Positions 1 to 9,641 of a DNA stretch of 63,374 bases are shown here, piece after piece; positions within the stretch are counted from its first letter, which is position 1, and each line of letters begins with the position of its first letter. The stretch is from positions 1 to 63,374 of the forward strand of contig CALCXM010000032.1 of NCBI GenBank assembly GCA_937905825.1. The letters run 5' to 3'. The notes beneath the pieces were generated by a model. It saw nothing but the letters and a program-made list of their open reading frames with translations. It was not told the origin of the DNA and did not search any database. The position numbers were made by a program, and so were the translations under genes. Source of the DNA: an uncultured bacterium (lineage in GTDB: Bacteria; Planctomycetota; UBA1135; GCA-002686595).

Positions 1-2855
1 ACGAGGGTCGACTCCCTATTGGCCGTGATGCGGACGGGTTGCGCCCGCTCCTCCCCGGAGGCGCTGGTGGAGACCACGATGGTGTCCCCAGGCGGCAAAA
101 GCATCCTCAGGCTGCCTCCGGGGAGGACCGGGCTGGATCCGAGCTGGGCCCCTCCCTGGAGCACGCGAACTCCGATTTCGTCCCCTAGCCCCTCGTTTTC
201 CAGGTGCAACCAGCCCCCGATGGTGGGCTGCAAGGTGACCGACCTGGGAGAAGATCCCGGGTCCAGGAGAACGGAGCGGGCCGCCCAAGTGTTGCCGAGG
301 GAGTCCGTGGCCAGCACGCTCCAGGACCCCGGGCGCAGACCGGACCAAGCGTAGCGTCCATCCGTTGAAGACGATCGGAGGCCTTGCCTCCTCCAGGATC
401 CATCCTGTTGAAGCACGATCTCGACCTCGCGGGGGGTTCCGGGTTCCAGCCCGCTCAGGATGCAGATCAGCTCGCACCCGAGCTGCAATTGGAGCAGCAC
501 GCCGCTGGATCCCGCGGGATGGACGCTCGTTTCCGGCACGCACGCCCCACCCCCTGAGCCCTGGGCTGCCAAGCCGGAAAGGGTCAGCTCGTGATCCCCC
601 GGGAGCAGCGGTCCGATGCGGAACTCGCCGTTCTTGTTGGAACGAACGGATAGGGTGCCGCCCTCACTTCCGACGCGGGAGGCGTTCACATGGATGCCCG
701 AGGCTCCCAGCTGCTCCAGGTCCAAGACGCGACCTTCGATGAACAGGTCCTGAGCCATCGACAAGCGAACCTCCTGCACGGGTTCTCCCTCGACGATCTC
801 GATGCGCTTTGCCATCGAGGGCCCGTCCAAGGTGGGAGGTGCCTGACCGGATGCCGAGAAGCCCCCCCAGGGTCCGGCCCCCGGGCCCACGCTCCAATAG
901 CCCGGTGGAACCTTGTTGAACGCAAACCTGCCGGTCGAGTCCGTCACGTCCTTTCTGTCCGGGCGCCGGATGTTGGCGCCCTCCCAAGGGGAGAAGTAGC
1001 CATCCAACTGGGCCAGCCTCTCTTTGGAACTCGAACGTCGAAGCCAGATTTCACGGCCAGAGATGGGTGCGCCCGTTTCGTCGGTCAACTGTCCACGAAA
1101 GCTGACCAAGGACTGCAGCCGGTAGTCCATCTGGCGGAACTCACCCGGCTGAAACACGAGCTGTTCCGGCTCAACAATCAGAGGCCCCCCCGCGGGCACG
1201 ATGGACAAGCTGTAGGGCTCCCCGGGAATCAGCTGAGTGAACCTGCACTCTCCATTTTCATCGCTGACTTGCTTCAGCATCACGCCGGAGACTTCCATCC
1301 CTCCAGCGCTCGCCACCGGCAGGTCCGCTTGGATCCGCACCTTTGTCCCCACGCCGGCACCCGATGCGTCATGAATGTTGAGTTGGAAGGTCACCGCCCG
1401 CTCGACTTCCATCACGACCGGCTCTGATCGTGACCCTCCCATCCCCTTGGGCCTGAATGGAACCGGGGCGTACCCGGGGGCTTGGACCCAGCGTGTCGAA
1501 CCCGAGGTGTTCGATAGCTGGAAGTGAAAGCTGCCATCCGGCTCGTGGGTGAGACGTTCGGGAGCCCGAGCGGAGTGTGCATCAGGTTGCGGAGAGTGAT
1601 GCACCTCAGCCCCCCGAACGACTCCCCCGTTCGACGCATCCAGCAGCTTGCCCCAGAACTCGATGGGGTCCAGCTCGACTCGCAGCTCGCGCTCTTCCCC
1701 GTCTTTTAAGGGCAGCATGTGTTGCGCGTGCCTGCGGTAGCTTCCTCCTGCGTGGCTGCCGGTGCCCGAGAATCCGCCCATCTCACCGATCTTCGAGGGA
1801 GCGCAGATCACGCGCAGGGCCATGCCTGCTTCCAGGTGCAGTCGAGTTCGCCCTGACGCATCCGTTTGGAGATCGGGGGACGTCAAGCGATCTTGCTCGG
1901 CAGCCGCGCGAGCGAGGGGCACGCCGACGCCCTTGTCGACTTCCACTCTGCACCCGGGAATTGGCAACTGGCTCGCACGGTCGATCAGCTGAATCGTGAG
2001 CGTTCCAAAGCCATCCACCGTCGCCAGAGGCGGCGAGTTGACGGGAACTCGGAGGTCCGCAACTTGGGGCGTGGCTGACGGCGTGGGGCCAGTGTGCTCG
2101 GGATTCGGTAGCGCTCTGCTTGCCGCCTCGAGTTCGAGAGTTTCCACTGGTGCATTCTCCACGACTTGCCCCTTCGTCAAGTGCCGGAGCCCCAGGAAGC
2201 TCAATAGAATTGCGGTGGGAACAAGGATCTTCGTTGCGAGAGACATAGCGAGCGCTCCTTTCATGACGCCCAGGAGCACCGTTTGCGCGGTGCCCAGGGC
2301 GGGAGTATCGAGGCTGGTCAAAGGCGCCAGCAAAACCGACCATGTCTTTCGATCTCCAAACTCCTCATCGAGTTGACCTCGTAGAAGGTCCAAGCCGCGT
2401 GCCAAGCGCCAACGAACCGTGCTCGAGGGCACTGCCATTCGAGCGCCGATCTGCCCAGAGCTGAGGCCCTCGTAGTAGCGCAAGAGTACCGTCTGCCGCA
2501 ACGGCTCGGGCAGCTTGAGCACGACGCTCGCGAGGTGTTGCTGGGTCTCAACCCGTTCGGCCAGTTCCTCGGCGCTCGGCTCTGATTCGGCTCCACGCTC
2601 CGCACGCTGCTCGCGCTCTTTCCGGCGCCCCTGCTTGCGCCGGCGTTGCAAAACCACGTTGCGCACGACGGTGGACAGCCAAGCTCGATGGGAACCCTCC
2701 ACACTCGGCGGGCTGGCGAGCGCCGTGAGCCAAGTGTCTTGGATGACGTCCTCGACCTCGGGCCCGCCGCCAATCAGATTGGAAGCGAGCCGTCGCACCC
2801 AAGTCGAGTGCAGCATCAGTCCTTCGAGATCGGTCGTTTTGGATTGGAGTTGCAT
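1..2855 (-). CDS. ECF sigma factor fused to a membrane segment and a carboxypeptidase-regulatory-like surface region (3' end outside window)
   Basis: One uninterrupted minus-strand frame runs from ATG 2855 to the left edge, at least 951 codons, with no stop. Residues about 10-75 look like sigma-70 region 2 (EDVIQDTWLTAL, then AWLSTVVRN and a basic stretch). Residues 113-160 look like region 4 (LPEPLRQTVLLRYYEGLS and a helix-turn-helix ending STVRWRLARGL). A hydrophobic segment at about 190-223 follows. The rest is rich in Gly, Pro and Ser, with repeated beta-sandwich-like units of the type DETGAPISGREIWLRR ... DSTGRFAFNKVPPGYW, as in carboxypeptidase-regulatory-like domains. Planctomycetes are known to carry ECF factors with long C-terminal extensions; I infer a membrane-anchored regulator with an outside sensor. 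An in-frame internal ATG at 2246 (codon 204) has AAGGAG eight bases upstream, so a sigma-less product is possible. The C-terminus is not seen. Confidence 0.8.
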   Translation of the reverse strand, partial: MQLQSKTTDLEGLMLHSTWVRRLASNLIGGGPEVEDVIQDTWLTALASPPSVEGSHRAWLSTVVRNVVLQRRRKQGRRKEREQRAERGAESEPSAEELAERVETQQHLASVVLKLPEPLRQTVLLRYYEGLSSGQIGARMAVPSSTVRWRLARGLDLLRGQLDEEFGDRKTWSVLLAPLTSLDTPALGTAQTVLLGVMKGALAMSLATKILVPTAILLSFLGLRHLTKGQVVENAPVETLELEAASRALPNPEHTGPTPSATPQVADLRVPVNSPPLATVDGFGTLTIQLIDRASQLPIPGCRVEVDKGVGVPLARAAAEQDRLTSPDLQTDASGRTRLHLEAGMALRVICAPSKIGEMGGFSGTGSHAGGSYRRHAQHMLPLKDGEERELRVELDPIEFWGKLLDASNGGVVRGAEVHHSPQPDAHSARAPERLTHEPDGSFHFQLSNTSGSTRWVQAPGYAPVPFRPKGMGGSRSEPVVMEVERAVTFQLNIHDASGAGVGTKVRIQADLPVASAGGMEVSGVMLKQVSDENGECRFTQLIPGEPYSLSIVPAGGPLIVEPEQLVFQPGEFRQMDYRLQSLVSFRGQLTDETGAPISGREIWLRRSSSKERLAQLDGYFSPWEGANIRRPDRKDVTDSTGRFAFNKVPPGYWSVGPGAGPWGGFSASGQAPPTLDGPSMAKRIEIVEGEPVQEVRLSMAQDLFIEGRVLDLEQLGASGIHVNASRVGSEGGTLSVRSNKNGEFRIGPLLPGDHELTLSGLAAQGSGGGACVPETSVHPAGSSGVLLQLQLGCELICILSGLEPGTPREVEIVLQQDGSWRRQGLRSSSTDGRYAWSGLRPGSWSVLATDSLGNTWAARSVLLDPGSSPRSVTLQPTIGGWLHLENEGLGDEIGVRVLQGGAQLGSSPVLPGGSLRMLLPPGDTIVVSTSASGEERAQPVRITANRESTL

Positions 2856-3188
2856 AGTCCCCCTAGAGATGCCCCTACGCCGAAGGCTGTTGGCGGCGGG
2901 CAGGATTTCTTGTTCGGGGTGGGCCGGGATGGACCTCGATAGGCCCCGCTCGCTTCCCCCGGGCGCACTCCAGCCCCTGACTTGTACTCGACCTGGGCTC
3001 TTCGGAGGACCTCGCGAGGGTCTCCGTGCAGGAAGGGTTCCGGCCCCACCCGGCGACGCTCGCCTGGGGTCCGTCCCGTGCCTCCCACTCGCCCGGGCTC
3101 CTGGGAGGGCTCTGCGCGCGTCGTTGCAGGCCAGCCCCCTCGGCCTGCCCCGCGAGCCGGGGGCGTCCAGCCGCAGCTTCCCAAATGG

Positions 3189-3226
3189 AAAAAATGCCCC
3201 CCGAGGGCCCCCTCGGGGCAAAAATG
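3189..3226. terminator. GC-rich hairpin flanked by A tracts, between divergent genes
   Basis: CCCCGAGG (3199-3206) and CCTCGGGG (3211-3218) form a perfect 8-bp stem with a 4-base loop. On the minus strand the stem is followed by GCATTTTTT, which resembles an intrinsic terminator reading towards the sigma-fusion gene. No gene ends just upstream on that strand, so it could be a leader attenuator or a block against readthrough. The remaining sequence between 2856 and 3341 holds no convincing gene. Confidence 0.4.
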
Positions 3227-3341
3227 CGGGGTGGAACGGGGGATCGGCTCCATTTCCAACCCGGATATGGGCGATAACCCCGGCTACCACGTCCCTTCCC
3301 GCGAATCGCAGCTCACGCCCCCAGGCGTCCCCTTGGCTCTG

Positions 3342-5033
3342 ATGCAAAAAATCTCCCTCTCCCAGAAGCTTGGCGCAGGCTTTGGCTTCGTTGTGCTCCT
3401 CACTTTGGTCCTCGGAAACCTCGGGCGCAGCAGCCTCTCGTCGGCGAATGAAGCCGTGATGGAAATCCAGCTCGACGGGGATTTGAACGCGATGAGCCAG
3501 GAGATCGGAGTTCTGATGCTCCAGCACCGACGTTTCGAGAAGGACATTTTTCTGAACATCGGCGACCGGCAAAAGCAGGTCGAAAAATACCTGCCGAGCC
3601 TCACGGCCAAGAGTGAGGAGATCCGGGTTGCCTTCGAGAAGCTGGCTGCGACAGTGGCCAAGGACCCTCGACGCAAGAGAGACATCTCCGGAAAGGTCGC
3701 GCGCCTCCCTGGCCTCTACGAGAAGTACCACTCCGGGTTGATGGTTGTGACGACGCGCGCAACTGACGAGGAAGGCTTCACACCCCAAGGGGCAAATGCC
3801 GCCATGAAGCCCTACAAGGAGTCGATCCATCGCCTGGAGCAATCGATCGATGAGATCGCAGAGATTGCCAGCACAGCCTTTCGCGAGCGTGTGGAGGTGG
3901 CGAGTGAAGAAACGAGTCGCACCAGCTCCCTACTGACCTGGGGATCCCTGGGCGCTTTGGCGCTGGGCATTCTGTTGGCCGTTGCCATCACGCGCGGCAT
4001 CACTCGTCCTCTGGCCGCCACCATCGGAATGCTGAAGGACATCGCCGAGGGAGAGGGCGACCTCACCAAACGCCTGGACGACAGCCGCACGGATGAACTC
4101 GGCGAACTGGCCACCTGGTTCAACCAATTCGTCGCGTTGATCCAGTCGTTGATCAAAGACATCGAAGCGAACTCGAAGAAGCTTGCGGGCTCCTCCAGCG
4201 AGCTGTCCGCAACTTCGAGCCAACTTGCCAGTGGAGCCCAGGCGACCACCGACCGCTCCACCTCCGTCGCTGCGGCGGCCGAAGAGATGGCCCTGAACAT
4301 GCAAGGCATGGCCAAGGGCGCCGAGCAACTGCTCGCGAACGTGGACACGGTTGCCTCGTCCATTCAGGAAATGAATGGGCAGGCCGCGGAAGTCTCCGAA
4401 AACGCTCGCAAAGCAGCTCAAGTGGCCGCTGATGCGGCTGTTCTTGCCGGGCAAAGCAACACCAACATCAGCGAACTGGGCACTTCCGCAGACCAGATCG
4501 GAAAGGTCATCGAGACGATTCAGTACATCGCCGAGCAGACCAACCTCTTGGCCTTGAACGCCACCATCGAATCGGCGCGAGCCGGAGAAGCCGGCAAGGG
4601 CTTTGCCGTGGTCGCCAATGAGGTGAAGGAACTCGCACGCCAAACCGCCGATGCAACCGAAGACATCCGGCAGCGCATCGAGAGCATCCAGGAGTCGACG
4701 GGGAACGCCGTGACCTCTATCGAGAAGGTCAGCCAAGTCATCGCCGAGGTGAACGAGGTGTCGGTCACGATTGTCTCCGCGATTGAACACCAAGCCAAGA
4801 CCACCAAGGAGATCGCCAAGACCGTCGCGGAAGCCTCTGGCTCGGCACGCTCGATCTCTATCGGGGTCTCGGAATCCGCCACGGCGGCTCAAGAGATCAC
4901 GTCCAACATCGCCGGGGTCGAGGCATCCGCGCGGGATGCGTCCGCGGGCGCAACCCAAATGCAATCCGCGAGCACCGAGCTCTCGAGCATGGGCATTGAA
5001 CTGCAAAGGCTTGTGGGGCGCTTCAACTTCTAG
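3342..5033 (+). CDS. methyl-accepting chemotaxis protein
   Basis: A 563-residue chemoreceptor. The first transmembrane helix is at about 10-30 ([20 protein letters not shown]), followed by an all-helical periplasmic ligand domain to about 195. The second helix is at 196-215, then a HAMP domain (about 216-270) with [18 protein letters not shown]. The long cytoplasmic coiled coil has the invariant signalling tip at about 386-432 ([20 protein letters not shown]). No CheR/CheB-binding pentapeptide is seen at the C-terminus, which ends RLVGRFNF. The start ATG at 3342 immediately precedes the first membrane helix; the frame is open further upstream to 2982, but that extension is low-complexity and without a domain. 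No Shine-Dalgarno is obvious. No che genes are nearby, so partner kinase and ligand cannot be named. Confidence 0.93.
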   Translation: MQKISLSQKLGAGFGFVVLLTLVLGNLGRSSLSSANEAVMEIQLDGDLNAMSQEIGVLMLQHRRFEKDIFLNIGDRQKQVEKYLPSLTAKSEEIRVAFEKLAATVAKDPRRKRDISGKVARLPGLYEKYHSGLMVVTTRATDEEGFTPQGANAAMKPYKESIHRLEQSIDEIAEIASTAFRERVEVASEETSRTSSLLTWGSLGALALGILLAVAITRGITRPLAATIGMLKDIAEGEGDLTKRLDDSRTDELGELATWFNQFVALIQSLIKDIEANSKKLAGSSSELSATSSQLASGAQATTDRSTSVAAAAEEMALNMQGMAKGAEQLLANVDTVASSIQEMNGQAAEVSENARKAAQVAADAAVLAGQSNTNISELGTSADQIGKVIETIQYIAEQTNLLALNATIESARAGEAGKGFAVVANEVKELARQTADATEDIRQRIESIQESTGNAVTSIEKVSQVIAEVNEVSVTIVSAIEHQAKTTKEIAKTVAEASGSARSISIGVSESATAAQEITSNIAGVEASARDASAGATQMQSASTELSSMGIELQRLVGRFNF

Positions 5034-5578
5034 CCTGGGCCGCCCCTAAGGGCGCGCTGCAAGTGCGACGACTCCGCTCCTGGCCCGGTAAGTCAGGGTG
5101 GGGTCGCCCGTGCGATCGTTAGCGGGGCCTGGTATGTGCCCATGAATCCGACCGAGTCGCTGCCCATTGGCCCGGTTGAAACTCGAGCGCTGTCCGGGAG
5201 GGATGCGAGTCTGTTCCCGGCCCACGGGGAGGGTCCGTGCCCAATCGAAGGGCGCGCTCGCCCGCTTGGGGAGTTCCCGGGAACGTCAGCCGCGGAGGCC
5301 TGCTGACCAAACGGGACCCGCTTCCCCGGAGTTCGATCTGGGGAATTGGCTCCATTCACCTTTGCTGGACGGCCAGGCTCGCGCGACAGTGAGTTTCGCC
5401 CAGGGGATCGCGACCAGGGGAACATGCACGGGAACCGGGGATGCGCGCACCCCTCTGCGGGGCGCGCCCTAGCCGAGATCATGGACAGAGCAGATGCACG
5501 CTTTGAGCCGCTCCATTCCCACAGATTGGGCTGCTCCGGATGCACTCGAATAGGAACCTCCGGTATCCTCACGCCTGC
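5034..5578. other. intergenic region, no gene seen
   Basis: About 545 bases between the chemoreceptor and the helicase. A short stem CGCCC/GGGCG lies at 5041-5054 without a T tract. Open frames here are short and lack coherent composition. A stretch near 5343-5358 resembles 3242-3255 (both contain TTGGCTCCATT or CGGCTCCATT), which may reflect shared upstream signals. No promoter could be assigned with confidence. Confidence 0.3.
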
Positions 5579-8500
5579 ATGTCCAGCGAGCAAACTCCCC
5601 AGGACGCGGGCCAAACCGCGGACAACCCGCCCTGGGCAGAAAGCTTGTCAGCCGTCGTCTTCGCGGCCCTCGCGTGTGAAGGTGCGGATCCATCCGAGGC
5701 AGGCTTCCAGGGCTTGCGCGCACTGCGCCGCGCTTCCCAAGGGGCAGAGGAAACCTGGGCGTGTGAGGCAGAAGCGGACTGGATGGGCTTCGCACAATTC
5801 TGTCGCGGCGCCTTGGTTGTGGTCCTCGATGCCAAGCAGTTTCGCGATTGGCGGCGAGTGCTCGGAGGTCCGCAAGCGGAAGCGTCGGCCCTGATCGGCT
5901 TGGGCGAGATCGCCTCTCTGCTCACACCCGGCCGACTAGCCCGCAATTCGCGGGAGTTGATCAAGAGCTTGAGCGAGTTGGAATCCGACGAGCTTGCCGG
6001 GCAGCCGGAAGAGCTACGCCGCGCGCTCTCCCTGCTCTTGCGCGGCTTCCTCGCTCAGAACCAGGACGTGATTCACGCGGTCTCCGTGGGGCTCGCCACC
6101 GCCTGGGCGCGCATGTGCGTCACCGAGCCGCGGGGCGCGACAAGCATCGGCCAAGCCTTGCAGTTGTTGCAGTCCGCGCCACTCTGGGCCTATCAAGGTC
6201 CCGCTGACGAACCAATTCAACCGGTGCGTTTCGAGTCGGACCCCTTGGAGGCGGACTTCTTGCATCTGGTTCTGGAGAACGCGAACCCGCGCTGGACCTC
6301 CGAAGCCAAGGACTGGCACGCGATCGACCCCTTGCCCCCCAACAGGGAGCAGGCCTTGCCCTGGGGTCCCGAGGAAGAATTGACGTTGGAGGCGGCCTTC
6401 ACCCAACACCTCCCTGCGCTCTTTGCGGAAGAGCACGGCGCCGATGGCAAGTATCGCGCAAGCCAACACGACGTCGCCAAACAGGTCGCGGCCAACTTCG
6501 GGCGCAGCCAGGAAGCGCAGACGCAGTTGCTGCTGGTGCACGCTCCAACAGGAACCGGCAAGACCTTGGCCTACTTGGTGCCCGCCCTGCTGTGGGCCAA
6601 GCGTCACGACATTCGCGTCGGCATCGCCACCTACACCCGCGCGCTTCAAGAGCAAGCCATCGATCGGGAAGTGCCGCGCGCCATCGAACTGCTGCGACGC
6701 TCCGGGCTGATCCAAGCCCCACGGGTCTCCATGCTCAAGGGTCGCGAGAACTACCTGTGTTGGCGCACCTTGAAACTGCACATTCCGCCCTTCGAAGCCT
6801 CCGGTGAACAGTGGCTCGCCTACTGCCAACTGCTCGCGTTTTCCCTGCACGACAGCACGGGAGATTTGGACCGCCTGCCGCGCCGTTCGCCCTTGGAGTT
6901 GGGGCACAACGACACCTATAGGGCGACCCTCAATGACCTCCTACGCCAAGTGCGCGCACGCACCTCATGCTGCCGCGTCAAAGAGGACAAGGTCACCTGT
7001 GGAGCGGAGGTCGCTCGCTGGCGCGCGGAACGCAGCCACGTGGTGGTGACCAACCACAGCTTTGCCTTGGCACGCCAGGAGTTCTTCCGCCACTTGGTCT
7101 TCGATGAGTGCGAACACCTGCACGAACAGGCACACAGCGCCTGGAGCCACTCAGTTGGGCTGGGCGCTGTCTTGCTCTGGCTCAACAAGCTCTACAACCC
7201 CGACCAACCCCGGGTCAGCAGTCTGTTCAAGCGCGTGCACAAGCGCATCGTGGCGGGCACGCCTAGTTGGGAAACAGCCCTTGAAGCCCAACAGCAGCAA
7301 GAGTCCATGCGCTTCGCATTCATCGAATTGCAGAAGGACGCCCAAGACTTCGATCACTGGCGTCGCGGCCGCGAGCGAGAGTTGGACGCGCGCGAGGATC
7401 ATTCCCTGTTGCGCGAGTACGTGGAAAGCGAGCGCGGCAAGAACCTGATCGCGCGCCGACTCAAGTTCACGCAGGTCGGTGGAAAACTGGACGAGAAACT
7501 AGCGGAACTCAGCGCGCGCCTAGAAGGTTTGGGCAAGGGTCGCATGGCACGCCTGCGGCGCGCGATTGATCAAGCTCGCACGGAGCTCGACGAATTTCTC
7601 GCTGGCATCGCAGCCTGGTTGCCAGTGCAAGAAGGCAAGCCCACGTTCAATGCGCGCACCTTCAACGACATCGAGCAGGACTCCCGCGCTGGGCTCGTGC
7701 TCTCCGCCCGCGTGCTCTTGCCCAACGAGTACTTGGGACGTTTCTACTACCCGCAACTCGCCACGGCCTCCTTCCTTTCGGCGACGACCTACCTGCAAGG
7801 TGGCTTTGAGGCCGCCGCTGCCTACCTAGGCCTCGACCGCTCGGTGGCCTTCAACGACGACGAACCCGAGCGGCTGTGCACCCTGCACACCTACAAGTCA
7901 CCGGAAGTCTTTGACTACAGCCGAGCACTGCTCGTCGTCCCACGGGATGCGCCTTCGGTCACCCGGGACAAGCAGGGCTTCCTTAGTTACGTCCGGGACT
8001 TCATCGCCAACTTGGCGGAGGAGACCAAGGGGCGCATGCTCGTGCTGTTCACGAACGCGGACGACGTGCGTCAGGTTGGCGCGCGCTTGGAAGGTCATTT
8101 CCGCGCGCGACGCATCGGGTTTTGGTACCAAAACATGCCCGGCACCTCGAAAGAGGAACTGAGTGAGCTGTTCCGCGAGCGCGTGGACTCGGTCTTGATC
8201 GGCGTGGACACCTTCTGGTACGGCGCCGACTTTCCGGGGGAGACCTTGGAGCATCTGGTCATCGTGCGTTTGCCCTACGGCGTTCCCGATCGCTATCACC
8301 ACGCCCAGTGCGCAGCCATCGGCATCACCGAGCAGCGCCATCAGATTTACATGCCCCGGGCGCTTGCCAAATTTAGGCAAGGCTTTGGGCGCTTGATGCG
8401 GCGCGTGAGCGATCGCGGTTGCATCTACGTGCTCGACCATCGCTTAGTGGATCCCCGTCATCGCGCATTCTTGAAGGAACTGCCCGTGGCGCGCGTCGGT

Positions 8501-8716
8501 GAAGACGCCGCTGGCCTAGCGCGCATGGTGCGCGGGGACACGGAGCGCTGCCTTCATCAAGCTCTGCTGCACGTGGGCCTCAGGAAAGCGCCGGTGGGCT
8601 TGCCGGTTGAGCCAGACCATACCGTGAACATTCAGCGCTTCGAGCCCACGCACGAGTCTTTGCCGCCGGCCGAACCCACTCCCATCGACGTCAGTACCGA
8701 GGATCTACCTTTTTGA
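5579..8716 (+). CDS. DinG/XPD-type superfamily 2 helicase
   Basis: A 1045-residue ATP-dependent DNA helicase of the DinG/Rad3 type. Walker A HAPTGTGKT lies near residue 321. The DEAH-like box reads FDECEHL near 508. Between them four cysteines (one in NYLCW, two in TSCCRV, one in VTCGAE) fit the 4Fe-4S ligands of this family. Helicase motif V/VI signatures follow late in the protein (VDTFWYGADFPGE, then FRQGFGRLMRR near 933). The first 250 residues have no motif I recognise, so the protein is longer than E. coli DinG. I chose ATG 5579; an upstream in-frame ATG at 5540 adds 13 residues. The stop overlaps the prmA start by four bases (TTGA), so the two genes are probably co-translated. A role in resolving unusual DNA structures or R-loops is inferred from the family. 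Confidence 0.88.
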   Translation: MSSEQTPQDAGQTADNPPWAESLSAVVFAALACEGADPSEAGFQGLRALRRASQGAEETWACEAEADWMGFAQFCRGALVVVLDAKQFRDWRRVLGGPQAEASALIGLGEIASLLTPGRLARNSRELIKSLSELESDELAGQPEELRRALSLLLRGFLAQNQDVIHAVSVGLATAWARMCVTEPRGATSIGQALQLLQSAPLWAYQGPADEPIQPVRFESDPLEADFLHLVLENANPRWTSEAKDWHAIDPLPPNREQALPWGPEEELTLEAAFTQHLPALFAEEHGADGKYRASQHDVAKQVAANFGRSQEAQTQLLLVHAPTGTGKTLAYLVPALLWAKRHDIRVGIATYTRALQEQAIDREVPRAIELLRRSGLIQAPRVSMLKGRENYLCWRTLKLHIPPFEASGEQWLAYCQLLAFSLHDSTGDLDRLPRRSPLELGHNDTYRATLNDLLRQVRARTSCCRVKEDKVTCGAEVARWRAERSHVVVTNHSFALARQEFFRHLVFDECEHLHEQAHSAWSHSVGLGAVLLWLNKLYNPDQPRVSSLFKRVHKRIVAGTPSWETALEAQQQQESMRFAFIELQKDAQDFDHWRRGRERELDAREDHSLLREYVESERGKNLIARRLKFTQVGGKLDEKLAELSARLEGLGKGRMARLRRAIDQARTELDEFLAGIAAWLPVQEGKPTFNARTFNDIEQDSRAGLVLSARVLLPNEYLGRFYYPQLATASFLSATTYLQGGFEAAAAYLGLDRSVAFNDDEPERLCTLHTYKSPEVFDYSRALLVVPRDAPSVTRDKQGFLSYVRDFIANLAEETKGRMLVLFTNADDVRQVGARLEGHFRARRIGFWYQNMPGTSKEELSELFRERVDSVLIGVDTFWYGADFPGETLEHLVIVRLPYGVPDRYHHAQCAAIGITEQRHQIYMPRALAKFRQGFGRLMRRVSDRGCIYVLDHRLVDPRHRAFLKELPVARVGEDAAGLARMVRGDTERCLHQALLHVGLRKAPVGLPVEPDHTVNIQRFEPTHESLPPAEPTPIDVSTEDLPF

Positions 8717-9624
8717 GTCAACCACTTGTTTGGATTGAAGTCCGCGTCCTCGTTCCCAATGGCTGGCAAGAGCTCGTGGCGCAAACCCTGATGTTTGGGC
8801 CCTGCACGAGCGCGGCCTTTGGTCGCCCCAATTTGGCTGTGGAGGAGGCGCCTCCGGGATTCGACTACGTGCGCATCTTCATCTCCAAGAACGAAGACAC
8901 CCGGGCCTTGCGCGACGAGTTGAAAGGCAAGCTCGACGAGATGGCCCGGCTGACGGAAGAACCCGAGCTTCAAGGAATGCAGCTGCGTTTCAACGAGTTG
9001 CCCGCGGAGGACTACGCCACCTCTTGGAAGATGAGCTGGAAGCCCTTTCGCGTGGGCCCGATTTGCCTGCTTCCGCCCTGGGACGAGCGCGAAGTGGCCG
9101 CCCATGAGAAACGCCTGACGATTCAACCCGGTGGCTCCTTTGGTTCGGGACGTCATGCCACCACGCGCACCTGCGTGCGAGTCTTGACCCAACGAATAAA
9201 GGGTGGCGAGCGCGTGCTCGACGCAGGCACCGGCAGTGGAATCCTGTCCGTCGTGAGCGCACTCTTGGGAGCCGAGAGATGCCTGGGCTTCGACATCGAC
9301 CCCTACTCCGCCGAAGCCGCCGGCGACTTGGCCCGCGACAACCACGTGGAACCCCAATGCACCTTTCGCGTGGGAGGCTTTGAAACCCTGCAGGAGAGCG
9401 AAACCGGGTTCGACGTGGTGCTCGGCAACATCTACTCGGACATCATCCAACTGCACGCCAAGGACTTGGCGAAACGGCTCGCCCCGGACGGATGGTTTGC
9501 CTTCAGCGGTTGCCCGCACCAACACTTGGAGCCGACTCTTGCCGCCATCAACGCAGCGGGGCTCGTCGTTGACGAGCCCCGGCGTCGCGGTCGATGGCAC
9601 ACCTTCGTGGGGCGCCACAAGTAA
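8713..9624 (+). CDS. prmA: ribosomal protein L11 methyltransferase
   Basis: A 303-residue PrmA-type SAM-dependent protein methyltransferase, expected to trimethylate ribosomal protein L11. The N-terminal substrate-recognition domain (about 1-110) is followed by GGSFGSGRHATTRTC, matching the family's AFGTGxHxTT loop. The SAM-binding motif I is VLDAGTGSGILSV, and FDVVLGNIYSD corresponds to motif IV (family VxANI). The start is TTG 8713, overlapping the TGA of the helicase; no other start gives the complete N-terminal beta strand VWIEVRV. The length is normal for the family. It converges on the minus-strand gene that ends at 9642. Confidence 0.9.
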   Translation: MSQPLVWIEVRVLVPNGWQELVAQTLMFGPCTSAAFGRPNLAVEEAPPGFDYVRIFISKNEDTRALRDELKGKLDEMARLTEEPELQGMQLRFNELPAEDYATSWKMSWKPFRVGPICLLPPWDEREVAAHEKRLTIQPGGSFGSGRHATTRTCVRVLTQRIKGGERVLDAGTGSGILSVVSALLGAERCLGFDIDPYSAEAAGDLARDNHVEPQCTFRVGGFETLQESETGFDVVLGNIYSDIIQLHAKDLAKRLAPDGWFAFSGCPHQHLEPTLAAINAAGLVVDEPRRRGRWHTFVGRHK

Positions 9625-9641
9625 GCGAGAGAAGAGCCGGG

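Noticed and set aside
5093..5614. A 173-codon minus-strand frame in the intergenic region before the helicase.
   Set aside because: Arg/Pro/Ser-rich with no recognisable domain, overlapping the helicase start on the other strand.
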